The position numbers and the translations under genes are program-made. From NCBI RefSeq assembly GCF_001494595.1, contig NZ_LN929908.1:1027715-1091714 (forward strand): a stretch of DNA of 64,000 nt, written 5' to 3'. This document shows positions 26,023 through 48,403 of this stretch, one piece after another (the first letter of the stretch is position 1; each line of letters opens with the position of its first letter). Under the pieces are notes generated by a model. That model was not told the DNA's origin. It saw only the letters and a list, made by a program, of their open reading frames with translations, and did not search any database. Origin of the DNA: Mycobacterium sp. M26. Its GTDB lineage: Bacteria; Actinomycetota; Actinomycetes; Mycobacteriales; Mycobacteriaceae.

Positions 26023-28215
26023 TCAACCCGCCACCAACGCTCGGTCGGCCAGAGCCGCAACCACCGGTGCGAGCGCCCGCGAGTACTCCAGCGTCAGGTG
26101 ATTCTCGTCGAGATACACCAGGGTGTTCCCGACGATCACCGGGCAGCGATCGGCGGTGCAGAACAACTCGGTGAGGTCGGCGTACTGACCGCCGCCGGCA
26201 GCCACCGCCGCCGACTCTGCCGCGATACCCGCCGCGTTCACGGCCGTCGCCCGATGCGGGGTGCAGGCCTGCACATCGTCGAGGTAGCCGGACAGACAGA
26301 TCGGCACCACGAACTGCGGATCGGGGATCGGACCGAGCACGAGCACCTGCGAACCGTTGTCCCGCAGTTCCCGAATGACACGGGTCAGCCGGTCCACCCA
26401 CACCGGGTCGTAGGCCTGATAGCCCGACAGCGATTCATCGCTGCCGTAGCCGCGCCACAGACTGAGCACCACCAGCCGCGGCCGTTCGGCGCGCAGCCGG
26501 TCCAGGATCTCAGCCCGCCACTGTTGGCAGTGCTGGAGTTTCTCGGCCAGCTGGCGCAGCGGATTGCCGATCGGCAGATCGAGCAGCGGGCAGGCGCCCT
26601 TGCTCAGAAGTTCCAGGCGCCACTGCCGCTGGGCCGCGATCTTGTCGAAGGCCGGAAACCACATCGCGGCATGCGAATCGCCGACCAGCGCCACCGTGGT
26701 CACTGAGCCGGTGTCACCGCTGGCGCACTCCGGCTGACCACTCTCGAATGGGGTGCGCAGGCATCCGCCGAACAGCAGGGCGGACTTCTCGGCGGGCGCC
26801 TCGGCCAGCGACGGGGTCAGGTTCGACGGCACGCTGGTGAGGTCTGCGGACCCGGCGACGGCCGCCTGAACCTGGGCGAATGCCTGCTGCACCGCCTCGT
26901 CGTAGGCGGCCGGGGCCGAGCCGGGCGGGACCGGGGCCGCGGTGATGGCCAATGCCGGCGCGGGAGTGCCGCGCCCCACCGGGGTCGGCACCGCGGTCAG
27001 CAGCACCAGGCCGGCTACCACCGCAGCGGCCGTCGCGCCGGCGCCCAGCCCGAGGCTGCGCCACGCCGAGGTGCGGATCTTCGGCGCGAAACGCAAGGGG
27101 TTCTCCAGGTACCGCAAGGTGAGCACCGCGAGCACCCCGGACAGGGCGGCGGCGAACAACCGGGCGGGCAGCCCGAGCGGATGGCCGACCAACGCCGGCG
27201 CGAGCACGAGCACCGGCCAGTGCCACAGATACCAGGAATAAGAGATCCGCCCAATTGCGCGCATCGGGGCCAGCCCCAGCAACGTCCCACATCCGCCGGC
27301 GGGCAGGGCACACCCGGCACCGATCACCAGTGCCGAGCCCACCGTGGGCAGCAGCGCGGCGCTCCCGGGATACAGCGTCGACTCCGTCAGCACGGTGCAG
27401 GACACCAGGATCATCGCCAGTCCAGCCCAGCCCACCACAGCGGCGGTGCGCGCTGAGAGGTCGCGCCATCGGGCGGCGGTCAGTGCGATCATGCCGCCCA
27501 GTGCCAGCTGCCAAGCCCGGGTCGGCAGCGAGAAAAACGCGGCGGCCGGGGCGACGTAGGTGGCCACGAACGACATCGCGAACGACACCACGGCGATCAC
27601 CGTCAGCACCACCAGGTACGGGCGCTGTGAGGCGGTGGCCTCGGTTCGGTTGCGCCGCCTCACCTTTCGGATCAACCATGCGGTGCCCAGGATGATGGCG
27701 GGCCACACCAGGTAGAACTGTTCCTCCACGCCCAGTGACCAGTAGTGCTGGAACGGCGACGGCGGAACGTGGCTGGCGAAGTAGTCCACCCCGCGCATCA
27801 CAAACCAGTAGTTGCTGACGTAGAGCGCGCTGGCGATCCCGTCGCCGATGACGCTGCGCACCAGCAGTGGGGGCAGCAGCAGTGCCGCGGCGATCATGGT
27901 GACGATGCCGACGAAGGCCGACGCGGGCAGTAGTCGCCGGGCCCGGGCGCCGTAGAAATTGCGCAGCCGCACCGTTCCCGAGCCGTGCGCCTCGCGCCAC
28001 AGCAGGCCGGTGATCAGGAATCCGGAGATGACGAAGAAGACGTCGACACCGACGTAGCCGCCGCCGAGTCCGGGCACCGCGGCGTGGAAGAGCACGACGG
28101 CCAGGACGGCCACCGCACGCAACCCCTCGATGTCTGGACGGAACGTCGACTTCGCCGGTTGCGGACTATTGAGCCCTTCGGCGGGGCTCACGCTGTCGGC
28201 CTGCGTCACACTCAC
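26023..28215 (-). CDS. Acyltransferase-3 (OafA-like) with C-terminal SGNH domain, copy 4
   Basis: About 730 residues from GTG 28215, placed by alignment with copies 1 and 3 (VSVTQADSVSPAEG versus LRKADSVSPAG); ATG 28236 would add seven. First acyltransferase of the series in transcription order. Membrane domain: FRPDIEGLRAVAVLAVVLFHA, YVGVDVFFVISGFLITGLLW, ARRLLPASAF, SLGVEEQFYLVWP, SYSWYLWHWPVLVL. SGNH domain: GDSHAAMWFPAF near residue 510 and DENHLTLEYSR near residue 700. Members of this fused family transfer acetyl or longer acyl groups across the membrane to sugars, the SGNH part completing transfer outside. It follows the DUF2505 gene on the same strand. Confidence 0.87.
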   Translation of the reverse strand: MSVTQADSVSPAEGLNSPQPAKSTFRPDIEGLRAVAVLAVVLFHAAVPGLGGGYVGVDVFFVISGFLITGLLWREAHGSGTVRLRNFYGARARRLLPASAFVGIVTMIAAALLLPPLLVRSVIGDGIASALYVSNYWFVMRGVDYFASHVPPSPFQHYWSLGVEEQFYLVWPAIILGTAWLIRKVRRRNRTEATASQRPYLVVLTVIAVVSFAMSFVATYVAPAAAFFSLPTRAWQLALGGMIALTAARWRDLSARTAAVVGWAGLAMILVSCTVLTESTLYPGSAALLPTVGSALVIGAGCALPAGGCGTLLGLAPMRAIGRISYSWYLWHWPVLVLAPALVGHPLGLPARLFAAALSGVLAVLTLRYLENPLRFAPKIRTSAWRSLGLGAGATAAAVVAGLVLLTAVPTPVGRGTPAPALAITAAPVPPGSAPAAYDEAVQQAFAQVQAAVAGSADLTSVPSNLTPSLAEAPAEKSALLFGGCLRTPFESGQPECASGDTGSVTTVALVGDSHAAMWFPAFDKIAAQRQWRLELLSKGACPLLDLPIGNPLRQLAEKLQHCQQWRAEILDRLRAERPRLVVLSLWRGYGSDESLSGYQAYDPVWVDRLTRVIRELRDNGSQVLVLGPIPDPQFVVPICLSGYLDDVQACTPHRATAVNAAGIAAESAAVAAGGGQYADLTELFCTADRCPVIVGNTLVYLDENHLTLEYSRALAPVVAALADRALVAG

Positions 28216-28243
28216 CCGTCTCGGTAACTGGAACACGTTCTAA

Positions 28244-28260
28244 GAGTCGAGGCATTGTGG
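28244..28260 (-). promoter_or_regulatory. Conserved leader box before acyltransferase copy 4
   Basis: Minus-strand CCACAATGCCTCGACTC, sharing the 13-nt core with the two other boxes, 28 nt upstream of GTG 28215. It lies in the short gap after the DUF2505 gene. The bases between box and start differ among the three genes, so the box looks selectively kept. Confidence 0.5.
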
Positions 28261-28286
28261 CACCACGAACGTCGCAATGGGTTCGT

Positions 28287-28781
28287 TTAGGTGTGTTCGG
28301 CGATCCACTCCGTGGTGAACGCCAGCACCGACGGGATGCTCGCCGCCAGGCTCGAGCCGATGGTCTTCTCCAGCTGGCCACCAACCAACGGCACCTTGAC
28401 CTTGACCTTCACCGCGGCCCGCAACTGCGATCCGGTACCGGCCGGGGTGAGCAGATTGTCGGCCAGGCTCGATCCCAGACCGCCGGCCGCCGACACCCGG
28501 ACTTCACCGCGAACCTGCCTGTCGCCCGCGGGTTTCCATGTCTCGCTGTAGAGCAGATTCAGCTCGCCGGGCACCACCTTGGCCATCAATCCGGTCAGCC
28601 CGACGATGCGCTGGGTGAGCTTGACCGCCACGGTCCCGTCGTCGGAGACGACCAGGGAATCCAGCGTCGCGTTGCCGTCACCGGCCAGCCTGGCCAACCA
28701 ATAATCCTCGCGCCCGAACGCCGCGTAGATCTGCTCGACGCGGGCGCCGGAGTCGGCGACGATGTCCAAAGAGTGCGACAT
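28287..28781 (-). CDS. DUF2505-family protein (SRPBCC-like)
   Basis: 164 residues from ATG 28781. It matches the DUF2505 family of actinobacteria: an N-terminal MSHSLDIVADSGARVEQIYAAF, a middle strand-rich part with LYSETWKP, and a C-terminal amphipathic helix ending near EWIAEHT. The family is believed to adopt the START/SRPBCC fold that binds hydrophobic ligands, but no function is established. Here it heads the minus-strand series that leads into the four acyltransferases, and it is divergent (99 bp) from the methyltransferase gene. A lipid-binding role in the locus is only an inference. Confidence 0.8.
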   Translation of the reverse strand: MSHSLDIVADSGARVEQIYAAFGREDYWLARLAGDGNATLDSLVVSDDGTVAVKLTQRIVGLTGLMAKVVPGELNLLYSETWKPAGDRQVRGEVRVSAAGGLGSSLADNLLTPAGTGSQLRAAVKVKVKVPLVGGQLEKTIGSSLAASIPSVLAFTTEWIAEHT

Positions 28782-28880
28782 AGCCGTCCATTCTTATCGC
28801 AGCGGATCGGGCCGATTCGAGCGCGACCCGGGAATTTACCCTCTTGTCAGCGCACCGGTTCTGTGGGCAGGATCGTCGCC

Positions 28881-29639
28881 GTGAACTTCAACGACAGGCT
28901 CACCATGTTGGTGGATGCCCTGCCCGGCGTGAACCGGATCAAAGCGGTGCAGCGCGCGCTCGACGGGCGGACCAACCCCGTCTACCTGGAGATCGGGGTC
29001 TCCAAAGGCCTGGCGTTCCGGCAGATCAGCGCAGACGAGAAGATCGCCGTCGACCCCGCGTTCCGGCTCTCGCCGGAGACCCGCGAGCAGGCGGACGCCA
29101 AGGGGCGCGCCACCCACTACTTCGAGGTCACCAGCGACGACTTCTTCGCCGAGCAGGCCGACTTCCTGGCCCAGCGGCCCATCGACGTGGCGCTGATCGA
29201 CGGCATGCACACCTACGAACAGGTGGTGCGCGACGTCGAGAACACGCTGCGGTTCCTGCGCGACGACGGCGTGATCTTCCTGCACGACTGCAACCCGCCG
29301 TTCGAACTGGCCGGCCGGCGTGCCGAGTCCTGGGACGACTTCATCGCCGGGCAGTCCGGTCCGCTGGTCATAGGACTGTGGAACGGCGACGTCTGGAAGG
29401 CGATCGTCCACCTGCGCAGCACCCGGCCGGACCTTCTGGTCGGCGTGCTCAAGTGCGACCAGGGCGTGGGCTTCGTGCGCAAGGGAGCACCGGAGACCAC
29501 GCTGCCGTACTCGGTCGATCAGATCGAGGCCCTCACCTACGCCGACCTCAAGGCCGACCGCAAGCGGTTGCTCAACCTGAAGTCGCCGCGCTATCTCGAC
29601 GAGTTCCTCAGCGCGGGCGCCGGTTCTGCCCGCAACTGA
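28881..29639 (+). CDS. Class I SAM-dependent methyltransferase (Methyltransf_24 type)
   Basis: 252 residues from GTG 28881; GTG 28863 is an alternative six codons earlier. The open frame reaches much further upstream, but that part is antisense to the DUF2505 gene and not protein-like. Seen: VYLEIGVSKGLAFRQI (SAM motif I), IAVDPAF (motif II), DVALIDGMHTYEQVVRDVEN (the acidic metal/SAM segment of this family) and GVIFLHDCNPP. Such enzymes are found among GPL-type sugar O-methyltransferases. Its stop is 9 nt before the ATG of the third GT1 gene, implying co-translation and a shared sugar. Confidence 0.85.
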   Translation: MNFNDRLTMLVDALPGVNRIKAVQRALDGRTNPVYLEIGVSKGLAFRQISADEKIAVDPAFRLSPETREQADAKGRATHYFEVTSDDFFAEQADFLAQRPIDVALIDGMHTYEQVVRDVENTLRFLRDDGVIFLHDCNPPFELAGRRAESWDDFIAGQSGPLVIGLWNGDVWKAIVHLRSTRPDLLVGVLKCDQGVGFVRKGAPETTLPYSVDQIEALTYADLKADRKRLLNLKSPRYLDEFLSAGAGSARN

Positions 29640-29648
29640 CATCCCACG

Positions 29649-30926
29649 ATGAAATTCGTGCTGGCGACGTGGGGGAGTCGCGGCGATATCGAGCCGAGCC
29701 TCGCCGTCGGCCGGGAACTGGTGCGGCGCGGCCATGAGGTGATCATGGCCGTGCCACCGGACCTGGTGGACTTCACCGCGGCAGCCGGGCCGACCGCGGT
29801 GGCGTTCGGCCCGAAGTCGCGCGCCATCCTCGATGCCCACCGCGACTTCTGGACCTGCTTCTTCAGCAGCCCGTGGAAGCTGCGCGAGATGGCCAGGGCA
29901 CGCGGTGCCATCGCCGGACCGCTGCTGCAGGGGTGGCAGGAGATGAGCTCCACGCTCATGACGCTGGCCGACGGCGCGGATCTGATCTTCTCCGGCATCA
30001 ACTTCGAGGACGCCGCCGCCAACGTCGCCGAGCACTACGGCATTCCGCTGGCCACGCTGCACTACTTCCCGTTGCGGCCCAACGGCCAGGTGCTGCCGTT
30101 CCTGCCATCGAAGCTGGGCCGCGCGGTGGTCAAGGCGTTCTGGTGGGTGTCGTGGCGGGGGACGAAGAAGGTCGAAGACACCCAGCGCCGCGAGCTCAGC
30201 CTGCCCGCGGCGAAGGGGTCGGCACCCCGGCGGATCACCGAGCGCGGGTCGCTGGAGGTCCAGGCCTACGACGCCGCATGCTTCCCAGGCCTGGCCGAGG
30301 AGTGGGCCGCCTTCGACCGGCAGCGCCCCTTCGTCGGCACCCTGACCCTGGAACTGGCCACCGACACCGATGACGAAGTGGCGTCGTGGATCGCCGCCGG
30401 CACCCCGCCGATCTTCTTCGGGTTCGGCAGCATCCCCGTCGAATCCCCGGCCGACACCATCGCCATGATCTCGGCGGCCTGCGCGCGGCTCGGGGAGCGG
30501 GCCCTGATCGGGGCGGCCGGCACCGACTTCGGCGACGTCGAGCTTCCGGAGAACGTCAAGGTGGTCGGCGTGCTGAACTACGCGACGGTGTTCCCCGCCT
30601 GTCGCGCGGTGGTCCACCACGGCGGATCGAGCACCACGCCGATCGTCATGCGGGCCGGCGTGCCCCAGCTGATTCTGTACTGGGACATGGTGCACGCGAT
30701 CTACGGCGCCGCCGTCAAGCGTTTGAGGGTCGGCACCGCGCGGCGGTTCTCGACCGCCACCGAGGAGTCGCTGGTCACCGACCTGAGGGCGATTCTCGCC
30801 CCGGACTCGGTGGCCAGGGCCCGCGAGTTGGCCACCCACATCACCGAACCGGCGAAGAGCGCTGCGGCGGCGGCGGACGCATTACAAGATTTCGCTCAAT
30901 CACACCAGTCCCGTTTATCTGAATAA
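29649..30926 (+). CDS. GT1-family glycosyltransferase, GPL Gtf type (copy 3)
   Basis: 425 residues from ATG 29649. N-terminal GSRGDIEPSLAVGRELVRRGHEV; the donor-site block reads VVHHGGSSTTPIVMRAGVPQL followed by YWDMVHAIYGAAVKRL. In the two other copies this last part is LPDQ(P/A) with the Asp-Gln pair that usually contacts the sugar; here it is Asp-Met, so donor choice probably differs. Closest of the three to the NRPS genes and 9 nt behind a methyltransferase gene. Predicted to glycosylate a hydroxy amino acid of the lipopeptide. Confidence 0.88.
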   Translation: MKFVLATWGSRGDIEPSLAVGRELVRRGHEVIMAVPPDLVDFTAAAGPTAVAFGPKSRAILDAHRDFWTCFFSSPWKLREMARARGAIAGPLLQGWQEMSSTLMTLADGADLIFSGINFEDAAANVAEHYGIPLATLHYFPLRPNGQVLPFLPSKLGRAVVKAFWWVSWRGTKKVEDTQRRELSLPAAKGSAPRRITERGSLEVQAYDAACFPGLAEEWAAFDRQRPFVGTLTLELATDTDDEVASWIAAGTPPIFFGFGSIPVESPADTIAMISAACARLGERALIGAAGTDFGDVELPENVKVVGVLNYATVFPACRAVVHHGGSSTTPIVMRAGVPQLILYWDMVHAIYGAAVKRLRVGTARRFSTATEESLVTDLRAILAPDSVARARELATHITEPAKSAAAAADALQDFAQSHQSRLSE

Positions 30927-30992
30927 GCATCATTCCTGCTCAGGCCAATTTCCGAATACCGCCCCTGATGTGCTCAAATAATTGCTGCTAAT

Positions 30993-31032
30993 CGTGACTG
31001 GGGTCACACGCAACTGCGTGACAGCGGTCACA
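30993..31032. promoter_or_regulatory. Two tandem CRP-type operators upstream of mbtH and the NRPS genes
   Basis: Site 1, 30993-31008: CGTGACTGGGGTCACA. Site 2, 31017-31032: CGTGACAGCGGTCACA. Each fits TGTGA-N6-TCACA, the consensus of cAMP-receptor-type regulators such as mycobacterial Rv3676, except for the first base. The centres are 24 bp apart and site 2 ends 57 nt before the mbtH start at 31090. A possible -10 lies at 31041-31053 (TATGGTTTAGAAC). This is the only promoter-sized gap before the 17-kb mbtH-NRPS unit. Confidence 0.65.
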
Positions 31033-31089
31033 TCACGACGTATGGTTTAGAACTTGTTCCAGTTATTGACGCAATAGTCGGGAGACTTG

Positions 31090-31320
31090 GTGAGCATCAA
31101 TCCGTTTGACGACGACGGCGGCAGCTTTTTCGTCTTGGTCAACGACGAGGAACAGCACAGTTTGTGGCCGGCCTTTGCCGATCTGCCAGCGGGTTGGCGC
31201 GTGGTGTTCGGTGAAGCCGATCGGGCCGCATGCCTGGAGTACATCGAGACGAACTGGACCGATATCCGGCCCAAGACATTGCGAGAGAGGTTAGCCGGGG
31301 CCCCAGCGGACGGTCGCTGA
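31090..31320 (+). CDS. mbtH: MbtH-like NRPS chaperone
   Basis: 76 residues from GTG 31090, with GGGAG 6 nt upstream; TTG 31087 is in frame but less likely. Residues [24 protein letters not shown] and the later [18 protein letters not shown] and NWTDIRP carry the conserved tryptophans and the SLWP core of the MbtH family. MbtH proteins bind NRPS adenylation domains and are often needed for their folding and activity. The gene is 24 bp before NRPS1 on the same strand, the same relation as in known GPL loci, so it most likely serves the four adenylation domains here. Confidence 0.93.
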   Translation: MSINPFDDDGGSFFVLVNDEEQHSLWPAFADLPAGWRVVFGEADRAACLEYIETNWTDIRPKTLRERLAGAPADGR

Positions 31321-31344
31321 GTTACGCAGGTGCCGGGGATATCC

Positions 31345-34300
31345 ATGGAACGTGACGATCGCACGCTGCCTTTGACGCGCGCGCAACTAGACATCTGGCT
31401 TGACCAGGAGATGGGCCACTCCGGTACGGAATGGCAGGTCGGTCTGCTGGTTCACATCGAGGGCGCCGTCGACCTCGACGCCCTGCAGTGGTCGATCACC
31501 CGCGTCATGCAGGAAGCCGAGCCGCTGCGGGTCACCTGCTTCGAGGACGACGGCCAGGTCTTCCAGCGGCCGGTCGAGTACCCGGAGATCGACATCGAGT
31601 TCCACGACCTGACCGGCACCGAGGATCCGGTGGCCGAGGCGCGGGCGCGGGCGCTGGCGATCCAGCGCACCCCGATGCCGTTCTCCGGGCCGCTGTTCCG
31701 CTACGCGATCTTCCAGACCCGCGCCGCCGAGTACTACGTGTTCGGCTGTTTCCACCACATCGTGATGGACGCCGCGGGCATCGGTCTGTTCGGCAACCGC
31801 GTCGCTGCCGTGTACTCCGCGATCGTCACGGGTGAACCCATCCCGCCGGCGTACTTCGGCTCGCTGCAGGATCTGGTCGACTTCGAGTCGGCCTACGAGG
31901 CGTCGCCCGACTACGCCGCCGACCTGGCCTACTGGACCGAGAACCTGCCCGCCGAGTCCGGTTCTGCCAACCCGTCGACCCCGGTGTCCGACGAGCAAGA
32001 TCCGAACTTCAGCTCCGCGCCGGTCGAGCTGGACCCCGCCGTGCTGCGCCGGGTCCAGCAGCTCGCTGACCGCTGGAACATGCCGCGCTCGTCGGTGATC
32101 ACCGCCGCCTCGGCGATCCTCATGCGTCCGTGGTGCGCCGAAGGTTCCGAGGTGGTCCTCGACTTCCCGGTCGGCCGCCGGGTGGCGCCGGAAGCCAAGA
32201 CCATGCCGGGCATGGTGGCCGGTGTGGTGCCGCTGGTGCTGCAGGTCGCCGCGGGGTCCAGCGTCACGGACTTCTGCGCCCACGTCGACGCGCGGATCCG
32301 CGAGGCCCTCGAACACCAGCGGTTCCCGGTGCAGGCCCTCGGCCGCAAGGCGCACCTGCGCAACTCGGGCCAGTCGGCCGAACGGGTGGTCGTCGACTTC
32401 TTCCCGAACGCGTTCGCCCTCGACTTCGGCGGGATCGACGCCACCGCGACGATGACCAACTCCGGATTCGTCGGCGACTTCGGCCTGATCTTCTCCGGCG
32501 TGGGCGACGAGCTGTTCCTCGGCACGCTCGGCGCCGGCCGGCTGTTCGCGAAGTTCGACGCCTCCGATCTGGCCCGCCGCCTGGAACGGGTACTGGTGGC
32601 CATGACGGCCGACCCGGCCCGCCGGCTTTCCACGGTCGACGTGCTGGATGCCGCCGAGCACGACCGCTCCGATGAGGCCGGCAATCGCGCGGTGCTGTCC
32701 CGGGCACAGAGCGCACCGGTATCGATCGCGGCCGAGTTCGCCGCCCAGGTGGCGCGTACCCCGGATGCGGTCGCTCTGACCGCCGACGGGCAGTCGCTGG
32801 CGTACCGGGAACTCGACGACGCGTCGAACCGGTTGGCGCATGCGCTGACGAGCCACGGCGTGGGACCCGGGCAGCGGGTCGCCGTTCTGCTGCCGCGGTC
32901 CGTCGGATCCATCGTCGCGATCCTGGCCGCGGTGAAAATCGGCGCGGCCTACGTGCCGATCGACCCGGCGGTGCCCGTCACCCGCATGGACTTCGTGCTC
33001 GACGACTCCGCACCGGCCGCCGTCATCACCAACTCCGACCTCGCCGGCCGCCTCGACGGTCGAGAGGTGCTCGTTGTCAGCGTCGACGACCTGGACCTGG
33101 CCGGCCACCCGGGCACCGCGGTGCCCGAGCCGTCGGCCGACGACACGGCCTACATCATCTACACCTCGGGCACCACCGGTAAGCCCAAGGGCGTGGCGAT
33201 TCCGCAGCGCAACGTCACCCGGCTGTTGGAGACCCTGGACGCCGAGATGAACCTGGCGGGCCTGGTATGGAGCCAGTGCCACTCGCTGGCGTTCGACTAC
33301 TCGGTGTGGGAGATCTGGGGTCCGCTGCTCTACGGCGGCCGCCTGGTCGTGGTGCCCGATGCCGTGGTCCGCTCGCCGGAAGACTTCCTGGCGCTGCTGG
33401 TCGACGAACAGGTCAGCGTGCTCAGCCAGACGCCGTCGGCGTTCTATGCCCTGCAGGCCGCCGACGCGCTCAACCCCGAACTCGGCGGCCGGCTGGCGCT
33501 GCAGGCCGTGGTGTTCGGTGGGGAAGCCCTTGAGCCGCAACGCCTTCGGGGCTGGCTGGACAACCATCCGCACGCCCCGCGGCTGATCAACATGTACGGC
33601 ATCACCGAGACCACGGTGCACGCGTCGTTCCGCGAGATCACCGCCGCCGACGTCGAGACCGCCGTCAGCCCGATCGGTGTGCCCCTGGCGCATCTGGGTT
33701 TCTTCGTCCTCGACGCCTGGCTGCAGCCGGTGCCCGCTGGTGTGGTCGGCGAGCTGTACGTGGCCGGCGCCGGCCTGGCCGACGGGTACGTGGGCCGGCC
33801 CGGGCTGAGCGCGACCCGGTTCGTGGCGTGCCCGTTCGGTGAGCCCGGTGCCCGGATGTACCGCACCGGTGACCTGATGTGGTGGGGTGCCGACGGGCAA
33901 CTGCGCTACGTCGGCCGGGCCGACGAGCAGGTCAAGATCCGCGGTTACCGCATCGAACTCGGCGAGGTCCAGGCTGCGCTGAGTGCGGTTGACGGGGTGG
34001 GCCACGCCGAGGTGATCGTGCGCGAGGACCGCCCCGGCGACAAGCGCCTGGTCGGCTACGCCACCGGTGACGTCGACCCCGCCGCAGTGCGGACCGCGAT
34101 GGCCGCCCGTCTGCCGGAGTACATGGTGCCCGCCGCGATCGTGGTGATCGACGCGATGCCACTGACGGTCAACGGCAAGCTCGACAAGCGGGCGCTGCCC
34201 GCCCCGGAGTATCAGGACAGCGAGTCCTACCGCCCGCCCGCCGACGCCGTAGAGCAGATCCTGGCCGATATCTACGCCCAGGTGCTGGGTCTGGACCGGG

Positions 34301-35872
34301 TCGGTGTCGACGAGTCGTTCTTCGAACTCGGCGGCGACAGCATCCTGTCGATGCAGGTGGTTGCCCGGGCCCGGGCCGCCGGTGTGCTGTGCCGCCCGCG
34401 CGACATCTTCGTCGAGCAGACCGTGGCCCGGCTGGCGCGGGTCGCCACCGTCAGCGACGGCTCGACCGATGTGGTTGACGAGGGTATCGGAGCGGTGCAG
34501 GCCACCCCGATCATCCGCTGGCTGCAAGACGTTCCCGGCCCGACCGGCCAGTTCAACCAGACCTTCCTCATCCAGGCACCCGAGGGTGTCGGCGAGGCCG
34601 ATGTGGTGGCGGTGCTGCAGGCGCTGCTCGACCGGCACGCCATGCTGCGGGTGCGGGTCGGCGACGACCGCTCGCTGACGGTGCCGGAGCCCGGGTCCGT
34701 TGCTGCGCAGTCACTGCTGAGCACCACCGACGTCGTCACCGACGAGGCGGTGGCTGCGGCGCGGTCGCGGCTGAATCCGGCTGCGGGCGTGGTGCTCTCG
34801 GCGCTGTGGGCCACCGAAACCCGGCAGCTGGCGCTGATCATCCACCACCTCGCCGTGGACGGCGTCTCCTGGCGGATCCTGCTCGGGGATCTCAATGTCG
34901 CCTGGACGCAGCACCGCAGCGGGCACGACATCGTGCTGCCCGACCCGGGAACCTCGTTCCAGCGTTGGGCCACAATCCTTTCCGGGCATGCCCACGACGA
35001 CGATGTGGTGGCGCAGGCGCGGACCTGGAAGCAGATGGCGAAGGTGCCCGCGGCGTTGCCGCCGGTGCAGCCGGAGGTCGACACCCTCGAGAACGCCGGG
35101 ACGCTGTCCTTCGACCTCGACGCCGAGACCACCCGCACGCTGCTCGGTGAGGTACCGGCCGCTTTCCATGCCGGGATCCACGAAATCCTGTTGATCACCT
35201 TCGCGCTGGCGGCCGACGTTGTCTTCGGCACCGGCGGGGGCACCGTCACCATCGACGTGGAAGGCCACGGCCGCGAGGAGGAACTGGCACCCGAAGTCGA
35301 CCTGTCCCGCACCGTCGGCTGGTTCACCACCAAGTACCCGGTGGCGCTGACACTCGACGCGCTGGACTGGTCGCAGGTCTCCAACGGCAGCGCCGCGTTG
35401 GGCAGCCTGGTCAAGGACGCCAAGGAACAACTGCGCGCTCTGCCCGACGGCTTGACCTACGGTCTGCTGCGCTACCTCAACGACGAGGTGGACCTCGACG
35501 GGGATGATCCGGCGATCGGCTTCAACTATCTCGGCCGCATCGGCGGCGCCGCAGTGGCCGAGGACATCTGGGAGATGCGACAGGACGACTGGTCGGTCAC
35601 CAGCGCCGCCGCCTCGATCCCGATGCCGTTGGTGCACACCCTGGAACTCAACGCCGGCGTCGTCGACACCGGTGCCGAACCGCAACTGCGGGCCCAGTGG
35701 ACGTGGGCGAAATCCGTGCTCAACGACAAGCAGGTCACCCATCTGAGCAAGCTGTGGTTCGACGCCCTCAAGGGTGTGTGCGCGCATGTCGCCGGCGGCG
35801 GTGGGGGCCTGACGCCGTCGGACATCGCAGTGGGACTGAGTCAGCAGCAAATCGACGAGCTTCAGCGCCAAT

Positions 35873-35886
<14 letters not shown>
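31345..35886 (+). CDS. Non-ribosomal peptide synthetase 1: starter C-A-T-E
   Basis: 1513 residues from ATG 31345 (GGGGA 7 nt upstream; GTG 31330 is possible). Domains: condensation 8-440 with HHIVMDAAG near 138 in the place of HHxxxDG, a first-position domain likely to join a fatty acyl group; adenylation 460-930 ([14 protein letters not shown], core Lys in NGKLDKR); carrier with GGDSI at about 997; epimerisation 1040-1480 with [13 protein letters not shown] near 1167. The specificity residues read by hand are D-Y-W-S-V-G-M-V-H-K, close to the threonine code D-F-W-N-I/V-G-M-V-H-K, so residue 1 is probably a hydroxy amino acid made D-configured. It ends 14 bp inside the next gene. Functionally it is the loading module of an N-acyl peptide. 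Confidence 0.95.
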
Positions 35887-48400
<12,514 letters not shown>

Positions 48401-48403
48401 GGC

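Noticed and set aside
28257..28880. N-terminal extension of the methyltransferase gene to 28257 (460-residue frame).
   Set aside because: The extension is antisense to the DUF2505 gene and has no methyltransferase or other domain sequence.
28836..30839. 667-residue minus-strand open frame over the methyltransferase and GT1 genes.
   Set aside because: Antisense shadow; the plus strand carries two complete, recognisable enzymes here.
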